DNA of 64,000 bases from Heliopora coerulea (lineage: Eukaryota > Cnidaria > Anthozoa > Scleralcyonacea > Helioporidae). Location of the stretch: NCBI GenBank assembly GCA_030142905.1, contig JASJOG010000032.1:1164001-1228000 (forward strand). Reading direction: 5' to 3'. The notes beneath the pieces are model-generated. The model was not told the origin of the DNA. It saw only the letters and a program-made list of their open reading frames with translations, and did not search any database. Within the stretch, counting starts at the first letter, position 1. Every line of letters starts with the position of its first letter. The translations under genes were made by a program, and so were the position numbers. This document shows positions 55,201 to 64,000 of this stretch, one piece after another.

Positions 55201-56765
55201 GTGAGGTAAATTTCATAGCCACATTGTAATTGAACTGTTGGGTTAACCGAACTCACCAAATATGGAAATCATTTACATGATGCAGTATATTTATTAATAA
55301 AGGCTATCCTCAATGAACTCCTGTATCTGTAAAATTTGTTAGGTAAGCAAGCACTGTTACATATTGATCTGTTACTATAACTATGAGTTTTTTTCAGTTA
55401 CTTCAATAATAGTAAGACATTCTAGATTTAAAACTAGAAGCATTGACTAATGCGGTCAGCCACACTGATGACTCAGCTAATTAAGACAATTATAGAAACA
55501 TTTAATTACATGACATGCAATTATTTAAAATAGGATACCTAGTAGAGTATAGGAGGACTATCCCACTTTCAGAACTACATGATTGTTGGGAGTAGTCTCA
55601 TTCACGGTTTGTGTAATTCTGTAGTTTTAAGCTGTTATCCAAAGACAAATAAAGGTGGATTTCTATGACTCTTTAGTGTTCAATTATCAAGTGAACTTTT
55701 CTGCCCAGACAGACAAGTTCCAGTCTTTTGAGATACATCGATAAACATTATCATTACTTTTTATATTCCCACAATGCTCGTGAACAGGTTTTGTTGAAAA
55801 AAATCATAAGTCTACCAAGCCAAAAAAACGTAGGATCATAAAATTAGTTATTTAGATGCACAAATTCAATTTAACTTCGTCTCATTGTGTACCAGGTAAA
55901 CTATAGATTCAGAAATTACCTTCAGTTATATATGCTAGAACTCATGACCAAGGGTAGGTCCAGCAAGAAGTTTGAGTGTTGCTTGATTACATCATGCTTT
56001 ATATGTGATGGTATCATTTGATGTCAGGCATAGTCATCAGATTTCATAACGGATAGGAACAATTACAAAAAGTTTTCTGGATATACAAGGGGGGCCTTGT
56101 TAGAGTTAAAGTGAAAAAATTTAATGTATTACAATACATACAAGCAGTTGAAATAACAACTGTCTGTATCCTTGGTTTAGCTTTCTTTGGACTACTAGAA
56201 TTTTATATTGCTGCAAGGCAGAAATGTCACCCATGACAGAATATGCAAGTGCCTGCACAGTTTTGTGTTGCCTTCTCAATAAATAACTGAAAATTTCATA
56301 ATTTAAGTAAGCATTAAGTTGGCCACTAATTCAACCTACTACACCTATTTGTGTGACAACTCTGTATAACACCAGATGATTTGACATGTCATGTGGAGAG
56401 CTTCCCAGACAGGTCATGTCAAAGGGTTAAAAGAAAGGCAAATTTATTCATTTTTTGTTTCAATTCGATTGAATTGCACAACAGCAACAGGGTATTCAAC
56501 ATTGTATTACAAACTAAGTGGGTATTGTCCCGGGCCAAAAATCTACAAAATACAGCACAAAATACACCTGTTTTATCAAACCTAGAGGTATGTTAGATTC
56601 TGTACATGTAGTTGTAATCTACTATTATTGGTATCACAAGTACTAGAAACATATCTTCCAAATAAACATTTATTAAAGGCTTTTTTTATCAAACCAGTGT
56701 CACATTTTATTTTCCACAGCACTTGATTCGTTTACCACACTTAGCAGGTATGGGACAACGAATCC
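55201..56765. other. no recognisable gene
   Basis: AT-rich, no coding motif found in any frame; plus frames at 56381-56596 are overlapping and of random composition. Confidence 0.4.
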
Positions 56766-57310
56766 TTAGCCAGAATACTTTTCTTGCCATGGAACAGCAC
56801 CACTGTTGTTGAACAAGTAAGTGAGAAGTTCTCTTTGATTTTTTGCTGCTATTAAAGGTGTCATTTCTCTACCTGATCCCCATGCTCCAAGACTGAGATT
56901 ATGCTGGTCATCCTCTTCATCAGTAAAAGCAAGTGGTGCATAAAAGGTACTGGAGTCCAACAAGTAGTTATAAAGGGGACAAGCAGCCAATACTGTCAGG
57001 TTAATGGTTGTTTGAAAAACACAATGTGTTGGGAAGAATATCAAATGCATTTTCAGCCACATGTTCAGCTGTTGATGACCTGTAGTTAAATCTTTGTTTA
57101 TCCTTCTGGGGGAACAAGGTTTCATCATCACCAATCTCGTGGTAGTCACATTGACATCCAGTCCCCTCAAGTAGTTCTGCATCAGGCAGTTTGATTTCAT
57201 CACTATGTATTTCTTCAACGATGAGTTGTTGAAGACACCAGCTGCCCCAATGTCTACATGGAGAAACTTGTAGTTTGCATTTACAAGTGCAAGCAGTGCA
57301 GCACTAAAAG
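56766..57310 (-). pseudogene. PIF/Harbinger transposase C-terminal remnant
   Basis: The minus strand from 57310 reads ALVNANYKFLHVDIGAAGVF, NNSSLKKY (second catalytic Asp region). After a frame change it reads RFNYRSSTAEHVAENAFDIL, where E of VAENAF is the third catalytic residue. In the first frame again FQTTINLTVLAACPLYNYLL and NSGAVPWQEKYSG, the typical C-terminus. It belongs to a different subfamily from the complete element at 34664-38982, and the N-terminal half is missing. Confidence 0.75.
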
Positions 57311-59449
57311 TGTTTGTAGTTGAAATACAGTAAACCTGTGTTTGGTGGGTGTTTTATTGCAATGGCAGACAATTCCGAGGCAGACAGGACAGTTCCATTA
57401 TTCTTTTTTAAAGGGTGTCTTCCTATCCAATGTTTCTATTTGTTCCTGATTTTTGAAGGGCCATCTACTCTTAATAGTCCAGTTGACAAAAATGAAAGTT
57501 ATTCATCTGACGATGAACACAACCAGAATGGTGACACTGTAAAACAGGTTAGGTAAACAAAAAGTTCATAAAAAAATTAAGGAAGATGAGGAATTTATTC
57601 TTCTGAAAGCAACTGCTCACTCTATAAATGGATCACCAACAAACAGTGATCAATCTACCACACTTTTTTGTTAGACACATATAGTGTCTCCTACATGTGA
57701 GTCAGTGTATTAGAAAGCTGGATGAAAGGGCTTGTTTGATAGCATGTCACCAGATAGGGGACTTGAGTAGATTTCAAAGTCAGCTTTTACCCCAGAGACT
57801 CGATAGTTCCAGCCTACCAACTGCTAACCCAACAATGCCTAGTTCAACAACATAAGTTCTACCCTATCCCGTTCTAGTCTGAGCAGTCTCAAGAACCACT
57901 GCCAGTTCTGCCTCTGTCTCCTCATTCTGGATAAAAAGCTTCACTAGGCTTAGTGAGTAGCATTATGCTGCCCATTTTTGAGTATTAGTTTGTTCATGGT
58001 TGTTTCAATAAAACTTCAGCCACATAAACATTGTCCTATCCCAATAATGTTATTGATGTTCGAGGAGTTTCAATGTTCTTTTTTTATTTCCCAAAGTGTA
58101 TGTTTGATGGGTGTTACCCGTCAAACATACATCAAGCATTGTTGAAAAAGTCATGAAAGATTTTAAACATTAATGTATTCTGTCAGATCTCTAGTAGTAA
58201 ACTGACCATCATTTCATTAATGTCTCACCTTAAAGAAATAGTCTTTCATATTGTAGTAAATTGCTGATATGGCCCTCTCACTGACTCTAGGAAAACTGAA
58301 GTCTTCTAAAAGTTTTACCTGAAAAGAAAAAAAAATTATATACATATACATATACACGTACATGTGCTTATACCTATACTGTACGTTGGAGGCATTGTTT
58401 CAGGCATACAACCCATTGTTTTTTTTATTTAGAACAAACCATTTCAAATTTCACTGTACAAGAGATTATTCCTTCACTATAATTATGGTATAACTAGTCA
58501 TTAGTGAACAGAATATGTACCTGTTACCAAAAATCAAAGAGTAATGTTTTTTATTTTGCTTGGCAATGTCCTGTAGCCAGAAAGATCTTTCTCACTCAGC
58601 TCACAAATGAGGTTGTTCTACATGCCCTGGCTATTCTGCCTTATCAGCCATGTCTTCACCTACACAGACCTGTTTCTTTTTTTAGTTCGTCTGCTCCTTT
58701 GCCAAAGTAAAGGTAAATAAATAACTACAGCTGTAGTTTTCACTTTCATGAGTGACCCGTGAACACCATACCACCCATCAGCGGTTGTGCAGTGTGTGCC
58801 AAAATTGTCACTGACAGATAGTCAGCTAATTGGTCGAAAACAACACTTCCAGAGAAATATTGCCTAGCATGCCATGGGCTTAAAGCTATCTACCCAGTAT
58901 GTAATTTTGTTAAATGGTTAATTTATGGTGGAACTAACTTTTTTGGCTGTCACTGATTACCACTCCCATCAATTCTAGCCTCAGTATACAGATTGCTTTG
59001 TGGGGTGCTAAACAGGTTTTCAATGCAATCAATGGAGTTGTGACCAATCATCCTTGGTACTCATGTTGACTATACACGGTCACTGCATAGGCTTACTTTG
59101 AAGCATCTGTAAACATAAGGTTAATCTTAGAACAAATATTAATGCCCAGCAAAGTACATGCAGTAAGGCTACGAATTATAACAGAAATAAGTTTATTAAC
59201 AAGACTCATTTTTCGTTGCATCTCACTCAGTTCCTCACTTGCAACAATATGTAAGGTTAAATTGTAGGAATTTGAATTTTCTTGATGGCATTAGATTTGT
59301 GAAACCATGTCCTTCATTGTAGATGTTGTTGTATTTGTAGTTGGTTGTCCCAGTCTACGGCTTCCAACCAAGCTTGCTGGATTAAGAGTTTGGTACAAAC
59401 AATATATACTTTACTTTAATAGTTTGATAATACAGCAAAAGGAAAATTA
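57311..59449. other. mostly unassigned; one exon-like segment
   Basis: On the minus strand 58318-58229 is a 90-bp open segment flanked by TTCTTTTCAG and AAG|GTGAGA, encoding LEDFSFPRVSERAISAIYYN and a short end; family unknown. 58099-58133 is a hairpin (GTATGTTTGATGGGT facing ACCCGTCAAACATAC). No other gene signal was found. Confidence 0.35.
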
Positions 59450-60060
59450 CATGTATTGAAAGAAAGCCCTAAACAGAAGCTGCTTCCCTAAATATAGGGC
59501 TACATGAGACGTAAACTAAAAAAAAAAGACAAAATCAAAAGTTAACATTTGGATCATCTAATTTACACATAATTATATACGTACTGTTGATAAAATTAAA
59601 ATCTATTGCTGATAAAACCAATTAACTCATGGCTTCAGTAAGCTGCAGCAGCATCCTTTTTGTGTTGAAAAGATTTTAAACCTTTTCTAAACTCATTAAG
59701 ACATTCAGTTTTTCTTAAGTATAAGGTAGTTCATTCCAGGATTTTGTTACTCTGTAAAAATATGAAAATTTTAAGACATCAGTTCTCGAGTATCTAAGAT
59801 TGTTTGTACAACTTTGAACAGATCTGAGGTATTCAGTCAGGTCCAGATTATGTTGATGTATCATATGCTTGAAAAGAAACATTAAATCAGCATAGGTCCT
59901 CCTTGAGGCCGGAGAAAGTGTAAAGTTCAGGTCATGCAGTCTTTCTTTATAAGATTTATTCTTAATAATTAATCCAGTGGCTCTTCATTGCACTCTTTCG
60001 ATCTTGTCTATCAAAAATTGTTGATGAGGCAAGGTTTGTTGAAAGGATTTTTTGTCGCTG
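59450..60060 (-). pseudogene. LINE ORF2 C-terminal end and 3' region
   Basis: The minus strand from about 60010 reads IDKIERVQ, stop, RATGLIIKNKSYKERLHDLN, TLSPASRRTYADLMFLFKHM, NNLRYSRTDVLKFSYFYRVT, KSWNELPYT. This is the conserved tail of CR1/L2-type LINE ORF2 after the reverse transcriptase (IEKVQRRATKLI, ERL-L-L-TL-RRR-DL, W--LP). One stop is visible. The RT domain is not adjacent. A LINE 5' part on the same strand lies at 62700-64000 and could be the same element after deletion. Confidence 0.75.
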
Positions 60061-60427
60061 TAAAAATAGCTGGAAAAAACAAAATCTAACTTCATTTCCC
60101 AGTTATGATAAACAGTAATGGAGCACTAAGTACCTTGGTAGCTCCTTGGTATTTAACTAGCCATACTGTCATAGTATATAAATAGACTCTATTACCCCCT
60201 TTAACATAGTATACATAAACATTTTCAAAACATCGATTGTCAAATGGTAGCACACAGGTACAGGTGATGGATGCAATAAAATGATGCACCATTCTAAAAG
60301 AAACCTTAATCGAGGCATGTTATGTTTGAGGCTTGACAATTGGCACATCTTCAAAACTAGTTTACTAAGGCAATAGAGCCTGCTGTACTCATAAATCTCA
60401 ATTAAGAAAAGTACAGTGGTATTAATA

Positions 60428-60860
60428 CAGTGGAGCCCTGCTATAACGCAGTTGACAGGGTCCATTGTTGAGACCGCTGCACAAGTGAAGTGTGTTATAA
60501 TGAAACATGCCTCTAATACAAGTGAAAATGAAACAAACCCCACAATGAAATTACAGTAGACATCGTCACATGCTATTTGGAATTTGCAGTTTTTATCTTA
60601 TTGGAATTCATAATTTTATGTGGAATTGTGTATGGATTAACAACCTACACAAAGTGCCATTGTGTCAAAATGTTATTTCAGGTGAGCACAGTAACTGTAC
60701 TGAAGCAGACTGTTGTTGTTAACGTAGTGTTTCCACAAATTTTAGTTTGCTTTTTCAACTCTTTTTCAACATTAACATGTGTAACATTAACTTGTGCAGA
60801 GGACTGGTAATGAGAAGTTTGTGGTCCACGAATCAACTGCATTATAGTGGGGTTTCGCTG
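60428..60860. mobile_element. pogo/Tigger-type MITE with TA duplication
   Basis: The left end CAGTGGAGCCCTGCTATAAC and right end ATTATAGTGGGGTTTCGCTG are inverted repeats of the CAGTGGAACCCCGCTATAAC type. TA flanks both ends (60426-60427, 60861-60862). No transposase is encoded. Confidence 0.85.
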
Positions 60861-60862
60861 TA

Positions 60863-61599
60863 TCTATCATGCTTAGAGCGCCAGACAACTTGACTTAGTC
60901 TTACTGTATAAGATTTTATTATGCCTATAAATAATAAATCTTATTATAACTCCCTATCTAATCAAATAAACTTGAAAGCACAAGACCACATTTTAAAGAC
61001 TATAGTAAATCTAGTGAATCTGCCTTGATACTTGACAGTATGTTTTAAATGCCTTATCACTTTTTTTTATAACATTATACACAATTCCTTGTAAAAATAA
61101 CCAATCTGCAAATAAGGGTATATGATACAAATTACGAATCAACTATGCATGCGCTTATTAGATTTAAAATTTGTAAATTCAAGTCTTTTTACTTAACAGA
61201 ACCAACTGAAGTAACAGACTAATAGCCTATATTTAAATAGGCTGTGTCTCTCATCAATTCTCAGTAAAATATCTCAGTAATTAGCTTATTACTTACATAA
61301 AGTCCTGTCATAGCTTTTTTTTAACCATTTGATGTTTTGAAGTTGTGTTGTGTTTTGCAAGTGGCAACTGCTTTCATGCATGACTGTCTCCAACTGAGAA
61401 TACTTGGTTTAATAGCAGTACAGTGTACCATGAAAAAGTGAAAACAAAAAACTCAACTCACTAGCAATGGAAAAGTCAAAGAAGCACTCAAAGCTTGATT
61501 TCTTTTTGCAAATGACAGTATCAATTCCCTGGATAAGCAGGATGCTTGACACATTTCTGATGTCCCATAGGCTGAGAAACAATGCAATAAGTAGCTTAG
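60863..61599. other. no recognisable gene
   Basis: AT-rich; the only frame of note (61467-61685, +) looks like chance sequence overlapping the decayed start of the hAT gene. Confidence 0.35.
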
Positions 61600-62560
61600 C
61601 GAAGACAATAACACTGTCACTGAATCTTTGTCTTCATCTATATGTTCAACATTTGCAAGCAACAGTGAGTCTGATACTTAGGTGACTAGTGCAACTGACA
61701 TTGAAACTATTGATGATTCACCAGATAAAAATGTGGACTAAAAGAAGAGAGAGGACAAGAATAAGGTACAGAGTGTGCAACAAAAACCCAGATATTATTG
61801 TTGCACACCAACAGGAACAGAGGCCCATTCTGGAACAATAGGTAAATTGGTGAATTTATCAACTTCTCCTTATTCCTGGCCCTTGAGAGTTGTAGCTGCT
61901 GAAATTGCCAACAGATTTGACTACAATGCTTGTTATGAAGAGTATGTTGCATCTATGTTCAGTATGCAATACATAACACCAAAAAGCCACGAAGAACTTC
62001 TGAATATGATTATAGTGATGGACCTATCGAGATTTAAACAAGAAATCAATGACTGCTTCGAAGCCTCCTTCCATTGTGATGCTTCAATTGATTGGGCTCA
62101 AGAGGATTAGTTCATGTTGTTGAAGACAATTGACAAATCTGGAGAAGAGTCACTTTAGTATATTGGTCTTGGTAAAGTTAACTATAGAGGTGCAAAGGGT
62201 CATTTACAGGCATTAAAAGATGGTGCAACTGGTAAAGTGCTGAAGATAGCAAATTATATGACAATGGACAGACAAAACAAAAATGTCAGAGAACATAATG
62301 GACTGTGGAAATTGATTTAAGATGGCAGAGCAAAAGAACATGTAGCTTTTCAAATGTTGAAATCGGTTCGTGCAGTTCACTCCTGCCTTGGTGTACAATG
62401 ACCTGTGTAAAGAAGTCTCAGAAGTAGATATGTTGATATGAAGTGTCTGGCATATCTTCATTTTTCCATGCATCAGCTGTTCATACATCAGAGCTTGAAA
62501 AATATGCAAAAGAAGAGGGTCTCAATATTCGAAGTTATTTTGGGTGCTACTTCCTTTAGC
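61600..62560 (+). pseudogene. hAT-like transposase remnant, KIAA1586/ZNF862-like, second copy
   Basis: A decayed Ser-rich leader is followed by the open frame 61775-62110: TSPYSWPLRVVAAEIANRFD, ITPKSHEELLNMIIVMD, FHCDASIDWAQED (first catalytic Asp region). After a stop come FMLLKTIDKSGEESL, GLGKVNYRGAKGHLQALKDG, then VREHNGLWKLI and MLKSVRAVHSCLGVQ. The block order and EHNGLWK motif match the minus-strand copy at 5903-7273. Several stops are present, and it ends near 62560. Confidence 0.65.
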
Positions 62561-62699
62561 AGCTGTGATGTCGGACTGTTGGGTCTACGGTTCTTTGATG
62601 GGTTCAACCCCTTTCTCTGAGAGGACAATATTGGAGAGTTGTCCCAAGTAGGGTACAATCGGATAAATTCCATGTGGTGTAGGTTCATTACTAGGTTTG

Positions 62700-64000
62700 T
62701 TGTTAGTCATTGAAAAGGTTAGCTTTCTTCAGGGCATCAGTCACAAGTGAGTCATTGTGTACATCCTTTTTAACTACAAAAGGTAATTATCTGGTCTTGG
62801 TTTTAACACTGTAAAAGCCCCAGAATTTCGTTAGGTTTTCTCGAATAGTGTCAGACAGTTGATCCATCTCTGAATAATACTTGGAACATATACGTTTCTT
62901 AGTGCTCCTTCTTAAAGATTGAAATTTATTTCAGTCACTGTGATCCTTTGCTTGTAATGCCTTTCTGCACGCTTCATCTTTTCTCCTGCATAGTTCTTTT
63001 TACAAGGAACCAATTAATTTACTGCTGTCCAAAAAAGATCCTCCCAGTTGACTACATTCATGTTAACATCATTGTCTCGCATTGCAGTATGCCAAGTAAT
63101 GTTTGATAAGGTTTTCCTTAGATCTTCCTAGTTAGCCTTTTTTAAGTTCATGAAAAATGTGACACAAATGGTCAGAACCCATTAATCCTGTGCTTACTGA
63201 TAAGCTGATAATTAAATCAGGCATAGAGGTGACGACCAAATCCAGTATATTGTTATTCCTGGTAGACTATGGATCCACTTGTGCAACAAATAGATAATTA
63301 AATATTTCATAAACCTTAACATGTATAGCTGGTTAATCCAGTCAAAGTTAGGAAGACTTTATCCATATTCAAATTATTAATCTGGGAAATTGACTCTGCA
63401 AGTAGCTCCATATAATCTGCCTTAGTATTAGGAGGTCGATAGAATACCCCAAAAAGAAATTCGTAACTCCAATCAGCTGTTAATTTGCACCATAGTAACT
63501 TACAGTTGGTTTCAAGGTCCTTTCTAATGATTACCACTATAACTCCATCTCTTTTTTGATTTGAGTGATCTCTTCCATGTATCGTTTACCTAGATGGAAT
63601 TATTTTATGATTTAACACACTAGCATCAAGCCACACTTTGGTAATGGCAATTATATTGAATTGTTCTGTAAATACTGAGGTATGGAAGTCCTGATGTTTG
63701 TTCTTAAGTGATCTAGCATTTGCCAAAAAGCATCTTGAGCCTTCAGGTGAAAGTTTATCTGTATCCATTTCAATATTAATATCTTGCCGAAGGGTAGAAT
63801 TGGTAATGAACATGGCAGACATGTCCAGTTGAAGTTATCTATCTGTTGAAAATTTCTGTACTCCGTTGGTTTCATGTTTACACATTTTATATGGCACCAT
63901 GAATCGCATTGATCACAGCTTAATGCTCGATGGTTTTGAGGGATAGTTTTAGAGCAAACAGTGCACTTCTCAGGACAAGGATTTACACAGGTGTCACTGC
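62700..64000 (-). pseudogene. LINE 5' part: PHD finger plus APE endonuclease, runs off window
   Basis: The minus strand from the window edge reads CPEKCTVCSKTIPQNHRALS, CDQCDSWCHIKCVN and WTCLPCSL, a PHD finger with Cys4-His-Cys3 spacing. Then FLANARSLKNKHQDFHTSVF, FNIIAITKVWLDAS (endonuclease N-terminus, K for the catalytic Glu of TETWL), a stop, VIIRKDLETNCKLLWCKL, FLFGVFYRPPNTKADYMELL and MDKVFL, where the DFN motif should follow but is broken. The rest to 62700 is frame-shifted linker. N-terminal PHD fingers are known in some CR1/L2-group LINEs. Confidence 0.75.

Noticed and set aside
59450..64000. One continuous LINE from PHD finger to 3' tail
   Set aside because: Strand and order fit, but no reverse transcriptase lies between and a hAT remnant and a MITE occupy the interval, so two fragments are reported.

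Overview
The window reads as a repeat-dense, AT-rich stretch of an animal nuclear genome. Genes have spliceosomal introns with GT/AG borders, there are no bacterial operons, and nearly all recognisable coding sequence belongs to transposable elements typical of aquatic invertebrates and lower vertebrates: hAT, PIF/Harbinger, a THAP/TTAA element (Kolobok-like), Tc1/mariner, pogo-type MITEs, Ty3/Gypsy, CR1/L2-type LINEs, Penelope-like elements (PLEs), a Polinton-like viral remnant and tyrosine-recombinase (YR) genes. I cannot name the species. No single-copy host gene can be asserted.

Layout. 1-3.4 kb is a hAT element with ZBED-type transposase. 4.4-10.1 kb holds decayed Harbinger-like and hAT transposases and an uncharacterised transposon-associated gene. 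10.3-11.1 kb is a Gypsy pol scrap. 11.5-13.1 kb is a minus-strand capsid/packaging-ATPase remnant. 13.8-14.1 kb is a YR-domain scrap. 15.2-23.8 kb carries at least five PLE copies, two of them large palindromes. 23.8-29.0 kb holds three LINE fragments.

The core is a nest of transposons. A short PLE (31.4-33.1 kb, resuming at 54.5 kb) was entered at TTAA by a Kolobok-like element (33128-54480) with a THAP domain, a DDE-type core and, on the opposite strand, a P2X7-receptor-type cytoplasmic zinc domain. That element was split twice. First, a complete Harbinger element (34664-38982, TAA duplication, intact transposase and MADF/Myb-like partner gene) entered it and itself carries a related MITE in the transposase intron (35227-35853, TTA duplication). 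Second, a Gypsy element (42669-54462, 170-bp LTRs, CCATT duplication) entered beside the right terminal repeat. The Gypsy gag is broken after about 32 codons by a 7.2-kb insert (about 46925-54120) carrying a multi-exon gene for a zinc-finger/tyrosine-recombinase protein plus an array of palindromic repeats. This insert, without terminal inverted repeats and with at most a 3-bp duplication, looks like a Crypton-like mobile element and is the strongest candidate for something undescribed.

54.6-64 kb holds a hAT-type MITE in the PLE tail, a Harbinger remnant, LINE pieces (one with an N-terminal PHD finger running off the end), a pogo-type MITE and a second hAT transposase remnant. Apart from the Harbinger pair and the 3' part of the YR gene, almost every coding region carries stops or frameshifts. 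All family assignments were made by eye from translated motifs; no search was run.
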